In this document: positions 18,000 through 25,425 of the stretch, in pieces
How the letters are laid out: every line of letters begins with the position of its first letter
How positions within the stretch are numbered: position 1 is the stretch's first letter
Assembly (NCBI GenBank): GCA_024278415.1
Contig: JAJRTI010000923.1
Coordinates: forward strand, 1 to 33,363
Direction of reading: 5' to 3'
Length of the DNA: 33,363 nt
DNA from: Planctomycetota bacterium
Lineage (GTDB): Bacteria; Planctomycetota; Brocadiia; JAJRTI01
Notes under the pieces: model-generated
Databases searched by the model: none
Seen by the model: only the letters and a program-made list of their open reading frames with translations
What the model was told of the DNA's origin: nothing
Made by a program: the position numbers and the translations under genes

Positions 18000-18620
18000 T
18001 TACCGTTGCGGCATGAGCAGCCATCCGCGATGGAGGAACACGAACCAAGCGAGCATCGTGCCCGTCGCCAGGGCGAAGCCGTAGGGCAACGTGAGCGACT
18101 CCGGCGGCTCCTGCTCCGGCGTGTTTGCGTCGGGCAGGGCATGTTTGTGCCGGCGGAGCGTGAAGAGCACGAGCATGCTGCGCTTGAGGCCCGACCAGGC
18201 CTCGCCGCGCCAGATGAGCACGCCCATGCCGAGCACGAAGCCGACCAGCGCCGCGTAGAGCATGGCGTAGACCACGAAGAAGTGGCCGCGCATGACCGCG
18301 CCTGACGCTGCGCCGATCGCCGCGGCAAGCTTCAGGTCGCCGCCGCCGAGCCAGCCCATGAAATACGGGAGGGCGAACAGCGCGCCGGCCAGCGCGAGCC
18401 CGAACACGCTGTTGAGCGTGTGCCGGTAGTGGCCGGGCGTGAGGCCGTCGAGCATGAACGCCAGCCCCAGGCCGATGAGGATGGCCGAGTAGGTGCACCA
18501 GTTGTACACCTTGCCCTTGGCCAAGTCCGTGTACGCCGCAACCACTACGAGGCCTAGCAGCAGGCAATGCTTCGCGAGCACCAGAATCGCTTGCCATCTT
18601 TGTAGGGCTTCAGGCGTCAT
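18000..18620 (-). CDS. tadV: A24 prepilin peptidase TadV/CpaA
   Basis: This 206-residue membrane protein has about six TM segments. Both catalytic Asp motifs of A24 aspartic peptidases are present: AYTDLAKGKVYN with D32, and GGGDLKLAAAIGA with D95 (the GxGD site). It lacks the N-terminal methylase domain of PilD, as expected for TadV/CpaA. It should cleave the Flp pilins and TadE-like proteins encoded alongside. ATG 18620 is close to the first TM. Confidence 0.9.
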   Translation of the reverse strand: MTPEALQRWQAILVLAKHCLLLGLVVVAAYTDLAKGKVYNWCTYSAILIGLGLAFMLDGLTPGHYRHTLNSVFGLALAGALFALPYFMGWLGGGDLKLAAAIGAASGAVMRGHFFVVYAMLYAALVGFVLGMGVLIWRGEAWSGLKRSMLVLFTLRRHKHALPDANTPEQEPPESLTLPYGFALATGTMLAWFVFLHRGWLLMPQR

Positions 18621-18691
18621 GCGGTCCTATCAAACCCGGGGGGTTCAGCGGAATGTCATCCTGAACGTAGCGGTTGCGTCGCCGGCCGTTC

Positions 18692-18766
18692 GTAGTGAGG
18701 CCCGTAAGGGCCGCCTCCGTTTGCGTCCGCGGGCCAGGCAGAGGCGACCCTGACGGGTCGCACTAC
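18692..18766. repeat. Two-headed REP-like element (BIME-like)
   Basis: The left head is GTAGTG, then GGCCC-GTAA-GGGCC, then CCTC. The right head is GAGG, then GACCC-TGAC-GGGTC, then CACTAC. The layout and loops match 14159-14234, while stem bases differ in a paired way. It lies between the Flp pilin and tadV. Confidence 0.78.
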
Positions 18767-18816
18767 AAACGCGGCGGCTCCCGCGTGTGGCATGACATCA
18801 CAGGCGCGGCACGGCG

Positions 18817-19077
18817 CTAGAAGTTCGTGCCGAGGTCTGCCGCTCCGCGGTTGTCCTGCGCGTTCGTGGCGTTAGACTCGGCCTCGTCTTGGTAATCGTC
18901 GTCTTGCTGGCCGGAGATCTTCGCGGTCGAGTGCGTGAACAGGTTCTTGATCTGTCCGCCGAACGCGGTGATCACGACGATCGCCGCAACCGCGACCAGC
19001 GCCACGATGATGATGTACTCAGCCGTGGCCTGGCCGTTGCGGCCATTGCGCATCAATCTGTCAAAGTGACCAATCAT
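18817..19077 (-). CDS. flp: Flp-type major pilin
   Basis: This 86-residue prepilin has a 15-residue basic leader ending in Gly15, then QATAEYIIIVALVAVAAIVV, giving the Flp signature (Glu20-Tyr21) and hydrophobic core. A polar, Asp-rich tail follows, longer than in many Flp pilins. AGGAGG lies 8 bases before ATG 19077, one of the clearest ribosome-binding sites in the locus, as expected for an abundant subunit. A BIME-like element lies between it and tadV. Confidence 0.92.
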   Translation of the reverse strand: MIGHFDRLMRNGRNGQATAEYIIIVALVAVAAIVVITAFGGQIKNLFTHSTAKISGQQDDDYQDEAESNATNAQDNRGAADLGTNF

Positions 19078-19159
19078 GGGGGTAGCCTCCTCACAAAAAG
19101 GGTGACACGGCTTCCGCGGCCTAGCGGCGCCGCGAAGCCAGATTCAACTTCGTTCGCGT

Positions 19160-19345
19160 TTACGGCAATGGCAGGCTAACCAGCGCGGCGGCATCGTAGA
19201 AATACCACGCCAGCCAGGTATGGAACGTGATGAGCACGTAGTAGGCCGCGATCACGGCCGCGCCGGTCGCGATCACGTACTCGGCCGTGGCCTGGCCCAG
19301 TTCACCTTTCGCGAGCCGAACAACACGTGTTGGGATCTTCCACAT
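19160..19345 (-). CDS. Second Flp-type pilin or pseudopilin
   Basis: The peptide of about 61 residues (from ATG 19345) has the leader MWKIPTRVVRLAKGELG, cleavable after Gly17, then QATAEYVIATGAAVIAAYY with the Flp Glu-Tyr pair. The C-terminus stays hydrophobic and aromatic, without the polar tail of its neighbour, which suggests a minor subunit. ATG 19354 and ATG 19390 are alternative starts; none has a strong ribosome-binding site. It is the first gene of the pilus operon. Confidence 0.8.
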   Translation of the reverse strand: MWKIPTRVVRLAKGELGQATAEYVIATGAAVIAAYYVLITFHTWLAWYFYDAAALVSLPLP

Positions 19346-19449
19346 GCCCAGCATCGATTCCGACAGCGGCCGCGCGCTCGTGAGCCCCATCCAGCGGGGC
19401 GGACAGCATGCTGCCGCAAAGAGTAACGTGTGCGATCTATTGCACTCAG

Positions 19450-19466
19450 GCTAGTGTACCACTAGC
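19450..19466. promoter_or_regulatory. Perfect dyad, possible operator
   Basis: GCTAGTG-TAC-CACTAGC is a perfect 7-bp inverted repeat that covers the candidate -10 box of the pilus promoter. A repressor or activator site is inferred from position and symmetry only. Confidence 0.4.
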
Positions 19467-19480
19467 AAATGCAAAATCAA
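19453..19480 (-). promoter_or_regulatory. Candidate sigma70-type promoter of the pilus operon
   Basis: On the minus strand, TTGATT (19480-19475) and TACACT (19458-19453) are spaced by 16 bp, each 4/6 to consensus. It lies about 110 bp upstream of the first pilin gene, in the only spacer before it. Confidence 0.4.
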
Positions 19481-19703
19481 GGCAAATCCGGCCTCGCCCA
19501 CTGCGCAGCCGACCCGCACAGGAGAAGCGCGAGGCGTGCAGTTGTTATGCATGCAGAATGCAAAGACCGGGCCAAGCGCGCACACTAGCCTCGTGTTTGG
19601 GTCGGACAGGCCAGCCCACGGCAAGCGCGTCCGCGCCTGCGGCACGACGCCGTCCCAGAGGAGTTGGATCTTTGCCCCCAACTCAAAGCGGGTGTTTTCC
19701 CAC

Positions 19704-19774
19704 ACGTAACACTGTGGCCTCATGGGCCGGCGCAGTTGGCGGCCGAGCCGCAGTGCTCGGCTGGCATGTTACGT
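19704..19774. repeat. Nested inverted repeat near the DUF4159 gene end
   Basis: The outer arms are ACGTAACA (19704-19711) and TGTTACGT (19767-19774). The inner stem is GCCGAGC/GCTCGGC (19742-19748 with 19755-19761), loop CGCAGT. A further pair GAGTTGG/CCAACTC lies at 19661-19684. Apart from these and the promoter, the 454-bp spacer 19346-19799 shows no convincing gene. Confidence 0.65.
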
Positions 19775-19799
19775 CTCTTGATGTGGTGCTGTGGAAGGG

Positions 19800-21986
19800 C
19801 TAGTTCGTCAGCCCGTACAACACCACGTTCGCCCCGAGCTTGAGCGCGTCGTCACGCACCACGCCGAGGCACTTCTGGCACGGATGGTTTTCCCAGCCGC
19901 ACCCCAGGCCGAACTTGGAGTACACCACCCCCAGCCGGCCCTCGAACTCGATGCCCTCCAGCCACGGCCCGATGGGGGCCTGCTGCTTCTCGATCACCGC
20001 TTGACGGTACTTCACGGAGCGAATCGAGAAGCCGGTGTGGAAGATCGGGTGCTCCGCGGGCAAACGCTTCAACGGCCGGTCTGGGAAGAGCTGTTCCATC
20101 AGCTTGCGAAACGACCCGTCGAACTTGGAGTTGCCACAGCAGCTTTCTGCAAACAGGAATCCGCCCCGCTCCAAGTACAGCTTCAGCCTGGCCTTCTCCT
20201 CGTCGGCGAGGACAACCGGGTGATGCCCCACCATGTAAAGGACGGGGTAGTCGAAGAGGTCCGGGTTCGTGAGCGCGACGGCGACCTTGTCCGAGCCCAC
20301 GTCGAGGTTCAGGCTCGACCGCATGTACTGGAGCAGTCCCGCCGCGGAGCGCGTGTCTGGCTCCCAATCGAAGCCGTGCTTGACTTGCGCGAGGACAAAC
20401 GCACCTCTCAGCGTCGGCCCGGTCTTGGTGGGCTCCACGATCTCCACCTTGTCCAGCTTCCCGCGCAGCGGCTCCATGCCGGTGGCATAGGCCAAGACGT
20501 TGATGCCTAGCTTGAACGCGGAGTCGGCGATCTGCTGCTTCTCCCACTTGCACGACATGTCCGTGGGGCTGTAGATGATCGACGTGCGGCAGCTCGCGCG
20601 AAGGCCAAACAGCGGCCGGCGCTCGTCGGGCGCGAGCTTGAGAAGCGCCGTGTACACGGGATGGTCCTTGGGCAGCTCCTCCAACTCCTGGTCGGGGTAA
20701 AGCTGCTTCATGAACGCGCGGAAGGACCGGTCGAACTCTTTCCTCGAGCAGCACGCCTCGGCGAAAATAAAGCCGCCCTGCGTGATGTACTCCTGCAACA
20801 ACGCGATCTGCGGCTTGGTGAACTTGAACTCGCGGTGGCCGTTGAAGTACAGCACGGGCGCGGCGAGCAGGTCGCGCAGGCTCATGTCGAAGTCGACGAT
20901 CTGCCAACTGACCCGCTGGCCTGCGACCTCGCTGAAGTACGCGCAGAGGTTCCGTATGTCGTTGGGGTCGTTGTTCCAGTCGCGGCGGCGTTTGAGCTTG
21001 TGCACGAGCACGGGCGCTTTGCCTTTGGCGAGGAAGAGGAGCGCGAAGCAGGTGTCGGGGATGCCGGCCACGCCGGATCCCCAACTGCCGTCAGGCTTCT
21101 GCATCTGCACGAGCAACTGGGCCCCCTCGCGATACCAGTCCTTCCCGCCGAGCCGGCGCCGGGCCGTGAGCACGCCGACGCGCTCGATCGCATAGAGGTA
21201 GTAGAGGTGGTTGCGGTTGCGCCCGGGGTTGGTCTGCACGGTGAAGAATCGGTCGAACCACTTGAGCGCGCGCAGCATGGAGGCGTCATACGCGTACTGG
21301 CCGCAGCGCTCGATGTTGCGCCGCTCCTGGGCGCCGCAGATGACAATGGACGCGAGCCCTGCCGCGGTCATGCTGCCATAGGACTTGTTGTACACCTGCC
21401 GGTAGCCCCAGCCGCCGTCGCCCCGCTGGCTGGAGCGGAAGTAGCCGTCGATCTTGTCCCATACCCTTCTCGGCGCGGGTGCGCCGGACTGCTGCGCGGC
21501 GCGCAAGCCGAGCACGGCGAACTGCGTGTTCGAGTTGTCCGGCTTAGCCTTCAGGCCCCGCGTGTAAGTCCATCCGCCGTTCGTCTGCTGTGCGAGCAAC
21601 AGCCAGTCGCGGCATGCGGTGATCTTGCCGATGTGCGCGTTCGAGTCCACGGTCGCGAGCGCCATGGCCGTGAGCGCGACGCAGTAGGTGAATTCGAGCG
21701 GCTTGCCATTGATGTAGAACACCCCTGCCTTCACGGCCGGGTCGCTGCGGGGCACCCCGGCGTTGATGAGCGTCAGCGTCGCGAGCGCGGTTGCGCCTTG
21801 GAGGTATCGTTGGGCGTATGGCCACGACCCGTCGGGCTGCTGCACGCTCTTGAGGTAGGCCACCCCGCGTGCGATTGCGCGGTTCACGTCTGCGGTCGTG
21901 ACCGGCGCGCCGGCGGCGAGCGCGGGGCTTGCGCCTACGCAGACCGCGGCCAGCCATCGCCATCGTCTTGCCGCATGGAGCGCCAT
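19800..21986 (-). CDS. Secreted squalene-cyclase-like repeat protein with two DUF4159 domains
   Basis: This 728-residue protein has a signal peptide (about 1-25). Residues of about 30-330 carry four QW-type words (QPDGSWPY, QTNGGWTY, QRGDGGWGY, QKPDGSWGS), the mark of the alpha/alpha toroid of squalene-hopene cyclases. The catalytic DxDD acid motif is not seen, so it is probably not a cyclase. Two related DUF4159 units follow (about 345-460 and 555-680). Each has a PVLYxxGH strand, a GGF(I/L)FAE(A/S)CC turn and a conserved FR..M.QL(Y/F)PD segment. The DUF4159 fold resembles glutamine amidotransferase-like domains. The function is unknown; the architecture is common in planctomycetes. A weak promoter at 21993-22021 could give a nearly leaderless mRNA. 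Confidence 0.82.
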   Translation of the reverse strand: MALHAARRWRWLAAVCVGASPALAAGAPVTTADVNRAIARGVAYLKSVQQPDGSWPYAQRYLQGATALATLTLINAGVPRSDPAVKAGVFYINGKPLEFTYCVALTAMALATVDSNAHIGKITACRDWLLLAQQTNGGWTYTRGLKAKPDNSNTQFAVLGLRAAQQSGAPAPRRVWDKIDGYFRSSQRGDGGWGYRQVYNKSYGSMTAAGLASIVICGAQERRNIERCGQYAYDASMLRALKWFDRFFTVQTNPGRNRNHLYYLYAIERVGVLTARRRLGGKDWYREGAQLLVQMQKPDGSWGSGVAGIPDTCFALLFLAKGKAPVLVHKLKRRRDWNNDPNDIRNLCAYFSEVAGQRVSWQIVDFDMSLRDLLAAPVLYFNGHREFKFTKPQIALLQEYITQGGFIFAEACCSRKEFDRSFRAFMKQLYPDQELEELPKDHPVYTALLKLAPDERRPLFGLRASCRTSIIYSPTDMSCKWEKQQIADSAFKLGINVLAYATGMEPLRGKLDKVEIVEPTKTGPTLRGAFVLAQVKHGFDWEPDTRSAAGLLQYMRSSLNLDVGSDKVAVALTNPDLFDYPVLYMVGHHPVVLADEEKARLKLYLERGGFLFAESCCGNSKFDGSFRKLMEQLFPDRPLKRLPAEHPIFHTGFSIRSVKYRQAVIEKQQAPIGPWLEGIEFEGRLGVVYSKFGLGCGWENHPCQKCLGVVRDDALKLGANVVLYGLTN

Positions 21987-21992
21987 ACCGGG

Positions 21993-22021
21993 ATTGTACT
22001 GCCCCCAGGATGAGGGCGCAA
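21993..22021 (-). promoter_or_regulatory. Weak promoter candidate for the DUF4159 gene
   Basis: TTGCGC (22021-22016, 3/6) and TACAAT (21998-21993, 5/6) are separated by 17 bp on the minus strand. Transcription would start within a few bases of ATG 21986, giving a leaderless message. Confidence 0.3.
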
Positions 22022-22053
22022 GAGAGAGGCTCGCCGGCAGATCGCCATCGCGG

Positions 22054-23079
22054 CTACGGCTCCCGCTGCTGGCCCCAGTGGCCTGGGGGCTCCTCTCGTT
22101 TCATCTTCTTGACGCGGCCCTCGTACTCTTCGAGTTCATCGGGCTCCAAGTCCTGGCGGAGCACTTCGTCCATAATCGCCAGCGCTTGCTTCTTGTGGCC
22201 GAGTTGGAAGTGGGCCACCGCGAGGGTGTCGAGGATGTGGGCCTTGTGCCGGCGCGTCAGGCGCACGGCCTCTTGGGCCAGCTTCAGCGCGCGCTGGGCA
22301 TCGGTGCTGTCTGCGCCGGGCCGGGTCAGCAAGATCCACGCGATACTGTTCATAGCCTCCGCGTGCTTGGGCAAGATTTTCAGCACGGCCTCGTACTGCT
22401 TGATGGCCGAGTCTGCGTCGTCGTGTTCGAGGTAGGCGCGTCCGAGCGCGAGCCGGCCCTCGACCCCGCTTGGCTGGAGCCGCACGTAATCCACCAGCTC
22501 CTCCACCTCGCTCGGCATCTCTCGGTCCACGGTGACCATGCCCACCGGCCGGCCCCAGCGCGAGAACGCGAACACCAGCGTGGCCGTGACTACTGCCGCA
22601 CCCACGAGCAGCGTGGCGAGTTGGCGCATGTTCATCGACGACGTCGATGCACGGCGCGTGTCGAGTTGAGGGTTGGCCGGCGCGTCGGCGAAGGCAGCGG
22701 GTGGCGGCTCGCGCTCCGGCGGCTCCGCCGCGGGCGTCTGTGGGGGAGAAGCTGCTGCCTGCGCCGCGGCCGCGACAGGCGGGCACGATGGACAGGCCGC
22801 GATCGCGGCCCCCAATTCGTTATGCAAGCTGGCCACTGCGTCTGCGGCCGCGTCGAGGTCGGCGTCGCCCGCGTCTGGCGCGTACACGAGCCCACATGCC
22901 GCGAGGCCCGGCGCGAAGTCGACGTCGGCGAACGCGTCCTCTTCGGCGAGCCGCTGCAAATGCTCGCGCATTGTTGCCGCGGCAGGGCGCGCGAGCCCGG
23001 CTTGCTCCAGCGCCGCGTCGAGTTGTGCTAGCGCCTCGCGCAGGCGTTGGCGGGGCGCGGTAGGGGATTCGGAGTGCAT
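22054..23079 (-). CDS. TPR membrane protein
   Basis: This 341-residue protein has a helical N-terminal cytoplasmic part (1-95) with CPSC at 96-99, and a long Ala/Pro-rich linker (100-148). One TM segment follows (about 152-173), then three to four TPR-like repeats (about 190-320). These include GRAYLEHDDADSAIKQYEAV and TLAVAHFQLGHKKQALAIMD. It is probably a periplasmic TPR scaffold. It resembles TadD-type lipoproteins only in having TPRs, and it has no lipobox. Its start lies just before a 9-base tandem repeat. No Shine-Dalgarno sequence is seen. Confidence 0.75.
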   Translation of the reverse strand: MHSESPTAPRQRLREALAQLDAALEQAGLARPAAATMREHLQRLAEEDAFADVDFAPGLAACGLVYAPDAGDADLDAAADAVASLHNELGAAIAACPSCPPVAAAAQAAASPPQTPAAEPPEREPPPAAFADAPANPQLDTRRASTSSMNMRQLATLLVGAAVVTATLVFAFSRWGRPVGMVTVDREMPSEVEELVDYVRLQPSGVEGRLALGRAYLEHDDADSAIKQYEAVLKILPKHAEAMNSIAWILLTRPGADSTDAQRALKLAQEAVRLTRRHKAHILDTLAVAHFQLGHKKQALAIMDEVLRQDLEPDELEEYEGRVKKMKREEPPGHWGQQREP

Positions 23080-23083
23080 AGGG

Positions 23084-23137
23084 CAGATCAGACAGATCAG
23101 ACAGATCGGGCGGATCGGGCGGATCGGGCGGATCGGG
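23084..23137. repeat. Six tandem copies of a 9-base unit (CAGATCAGA to CGGATCGGG)
   Basis: Copies run without gaps: two CAGATCAGA, one CAGATCGGG and three CGGATCGGG. The same word appears inverted at 25818-25844. It lies between the TPR gene start and the S24-like gene stop. Confidence 0.85.
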
Positions 23138-23152
23138 CGTGTGGGGAGCCCC

Positions 23153-23779
23153 CTACGGGAAGAGGCTCCAGGCCCAGTCGATCTTGCCGATGATGGGGTT
23201 GGGGGGTGCGGGCGTGTTGTCGTGGGGCCGGCGCTCCACGATGAGCGTGGGGTTCCGGGGTTCGCCGGTGCGGGGGTTGTAGTCGGGGTTTTCCGGCACG
23301 AAGGTGAGATGCCGGGCGTCCATGATGACCCGGCGCACGAGCAGGCCGCCCTGGTCGAGGTTGCGCACCGCGACGATCTTGCCGTTCAGCCCCCCAGGCC
23401 CGCGGCGGCTGCGGTTGATGGCGACGATGGAGCCGTCGTTGAGGATGGGGCACATGCTCTCGCCCCGCACGCGCACGCACACGGTGTTGGCCGGCGCGCC
23501 GAGCCATTTCTTGTAGATGATGCAGTAGCTTTCGATGCGCGGGTCGTCGACGTCGAGCGCGGGCGCGGCTGCGGCATCGTCGTGCATGAGGGGCACGGCC
23601 GCGTACTGGCTGGCCTGGTCGCCCAGCGAGTCCATGCGCAGTTTGACTTGTTCGGGGATGACGATTTCGAGCGGCCGCGCGGCAGGGGCGTGGCCGCCGG
23701 GCTGTTCGAGCGAAGCGACCTCGGCCGCGAGTTGCTGGAGGCGGTCCGAGAGTTTGCCAGTGGAGCCGGGTTCTGCCAT
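23153..23779 (-). CDS. S24/LexA-like protein without a DNA-binding domain
   Basis: This 208-residue protein starts at ATG 23779, with GGGAGG 10 bases upstream. Residues 10-28 form a short amphipathic helix. The S24 fold fills about 80-200, with VRGESMCPILNDGSIVAINR giving the nucleophile Ser108. The Lys expected in the VKR motif is Arg here (LLVRRVIMD, R149), so self-cleavage activity is doubtful. No helix-turn-helix is present, unlike LexA or phage repressors. The gene lies 16 bp after the two-TM gene. It could be a catalytically dead S24 protein used for binding. Confidence 0.72.
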   Translation of the reverse strand: MAEPGSTGKLSDRLQQLAAEVASLEQPGGHAPAARPLEIVIPEQVKLRMDSLGDQASQYAAVPLMHDDAAAAPALDVDDPRIESYCIIYKKWLGAPANTVCVRVRGESMCPILNDGSIVAINRSRRGPGGLNGKIVAVRNLDQGGLLVRRVIMDARHLTFVPENPDYNPRTGEPRNPTLIVERRPHDNTPAPPNPIIGKIDWAWSLFP

Positions 23780-23795
23780 GTTCGTTCGGCCTCCC

Positions 23796-24260
23796 TCAAC
23801 GGATGATGTCCGTGTCCGTATCGTCTGCCAGCGCCCCATTGCTATGGCGCCGGACCAGCCGCTTCGCGGGCGGTTTGGCGCAGCGCGCGGCGAGCCCCAG
23901 CGCAATGAAAGCCACGCCCAACGTGGCGAAAACTGTGCATAATACCAGGGGCAGACGCGTCTTCTCATAGAGCCGGTTCACCCGCGCCAGGACTTGCTCC
24001 GGGCGCACCGTGCTTGCCTGGCCAAGCTTGACGACCTGGATCTGGCCGGTTTCGACAAGCCGGCCCAGATCCTCATTGTTATCCTCATTGTTGATGAGCA
24101 CTTGGAAACGGCCGGTTGTTTGGTCGAGCGGAAGCGGGTGTTTCGCGTGAGTCCAATAGTCGTCCTGCCGGTATGCCTGAATGAGTTGGCTCAACGGCGC
24201 GGAGGACACACACAAGGAGATGAGGCCGGCGACGAGCAAGGGCCGAGCGGCAGAGCGCAT
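23796..24260 (-). CDS. Two-TM membrane protein of unknown function
   Basis: This 154-residue protein has an N-terminal hydrophobic segment (about 6-24, signal peptide or TM) and a periplasmic part (about 25-100) with an Asn/Asp-rich stretch. A TM segment (about 104-127) and a short basic C-terminal tail follow. No family is recognised. AGGAG lies 8 bases before ATG 24260. It is the first gene after the minus-strand promoter at 24320-24348 and is probably co-transcribed with the S24-like gene. Confidence 0.7.
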   Translation of the reverse strand: MRSAARPLLVAGLISLCVSSAPLSQLIQAYRQDDYWTHAKHPLPLDQTTGRFQVLINNEDNNEDLGRLVETGQIQVVKLGQASTVRPEQVLARVNRLYEKTRLPLVLCTVFATLGVAFIALGLAARCAKPPAKRLVRRHSNGALADDTDTDIIR

Positions 24261-24319
24261 CCTTGGGACTCCTGCAGTTCTGGAATTCCGTTCGAAGACT
24301 CCACGAGGCGCAGAGGTTG

Positions 24320-24348
24320 AGCATAGCCGGTCGGCCTGTCGGCGTCAA
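24320..24348 (-). promoter_or_regulatory. Sigma70-type promoter, minus strand
   Basis: TTGACG (24348-24343) and TATGCT (24325-24320) are separated by exactly 17 bp. The leader to the two-TM gene would be about 50 nt. It is divergent to the plus-strand promoter 21 bp away. Confidence 0.6.
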
Positions 24349-24368
24349 TGGCCGTCGTGGCGGCCGGC

Positions 24369-24397
24369 TTGACACGACCTCACGATTCGGATATCCT
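24369..24397 (+). promoter_or_regulatory. Sigma70-type promoter, plus strand
   Basis: TTGACA (24369-24374), a 17-bp spacer and TATCCT (24392-24397). It would drive the HlyD/DUF3467/GAF-HlyD/M50 operon from about 24404, leaving a leader of about 87 nt. Confidence 0.6.
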
Positions 24398-24490
24398 CTC
24401 GTGGCTTACCGTCTATCGCAGATACTGGCGGAAACGCCGCTTACGGCTTCGGCGCACCGCGGGCTTGTAATCTCCAGTAGGTGTATCGGG

Positions 24491-25357
24491 ATGCCCAACA
24501 CTCTTCGCCTCGCGGCTGCTCTTTTGATATGCCATTGCGGCGCTGGCTTAGGCCAGGAGCTGCCGGGGCGGCTCCGCCAAGAAGACTCCGTCTCGGTCAC
24601 GTGCTTCACCATGCCGTACCGCGAGTCGGCCTTGGCCAGCGAGGTCGGTGGGGTGCTGATGGAGGTGCTGGTGAAGGAGGGCGATAGCGTGCGCAAGGAC
24701 CAGCCGCTGGTGCGGCTCAAGGCCGACGTGCTCAAAGCCCAAATCGAGATCAGCAAGTCTCGCGTCATTTCGGCCCAGCACACGATCGACGCGTCGGAGG
24801 TCGACTATGACACGCGCAGGCGTGAGTACGTTCGCATGGAGAAGCTGCTCAGGGACAAGGGCGGCGTGGTGTCGCAGAAGGAGTATGATGACGCCAAACG
24901 CGACATGCTTGTCGCGCAGATCGGCTTGGCCGGAGCCAAGGTCGCCAAGCGCGAAGCCGAACTCACGGTTGCGCGCGACCAGGCGTTGCTCGACCAGACC
25001 CAGATCGACGCACCCTTCGACGGACTCGTGCGCGGCATCCTCAAGCGCGAGGGCGAGGCCGTGGAGCGGGACCGGGACGTGATCCTATCCCTCGCGTCCA
25101 TCGACCCACTTTACGTCATCGCCCACGTGCCCATCAGCACGATTGGCTACATCAAACCCGGAGACAAGGCCCAGCTCGTGCTGGAGCACATGCCCAAGAC
25201 GGTGTTGGTGTGCCAAGTGGACGTTGTGGACAAAGTCGCGGACGCGGCCAGCGGCACGTACCGCGTGCGGCTCCTGCTGCCCAACCCCGGCAAGAAGCTG
25301 CCGGCCGGAGCCAAGGGGCAGATCACGTTCAAACTGCCCCAACGGCTTGCGCCGTGA
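24491..25357 (+). CDS. HlyD-like periplasmic adaptor protein
   Basis: This 288-residue protein has a signal peptide (about 1-21). It then has the split lipoyl layout of membrane-fusion proteins: first half SALASEVGGVLMEVLVKEGD (about 48-67), an alpha-hairpin coiled coil (about 80-165), second half IDAPFDGLVRGILKREGE, and a beta-barrel (about 185-280). It should bridge an inner-membrane partner to the envelope. No RND or ABC transporter gene follows; the partners are the two HlyD-containing proteins downstream. ATG 24491 has AGGTG about 8 bases upstream; the frame upstream is promoter DNA. Confidence 0.85.
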   Translation: MPNTLRLAAALLICHCGAGLGQELPGRLRQEDSVSVTCFTMPYRESALASEVGGVLMEVLVKEGDSVRKDQPLVRLKADVLKAQIEISKSRVISAQHTIDASEVDYDTRRREYVRMEKLLRDKGGVVSQKEYDDAKRDMLVAQIGLAGAKVAKREAELTVARDQALLDQTQIDAPFDGLVRGILKREGEAVERDRDVILSLASIDPLYVIAHVPISTIGYIKPGDKAQLVLEHMPKTVLVCQVDVVDKVADAASGTYRVRLLLPNPGKKLPAGAKGQITFKLPQRLAP

Positions 25358-25425
25358 CCCTGCCCAAGACATCAACCAACAAGACGTAACCTGCCGCCCC
25401 CTGTTCAACCAAAGGAGTGTATGAC

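Noticed and set aside
17875..18597. Long N-terminal extension of the TadE-like protein through tadV
   Set aside because: It overlaps tadV in another frame and reads as His/Arg/Ala-rich shadow sequence; the prepilin signal starts at ATG 17874.
19408..19803. Plus-strand ORF of 131 residues in the spacer before the pilus operon
   Set aside because: It has no family likeness and no ribosome-binding site, and overlaps the promoter candidate and nested inverted repeats.
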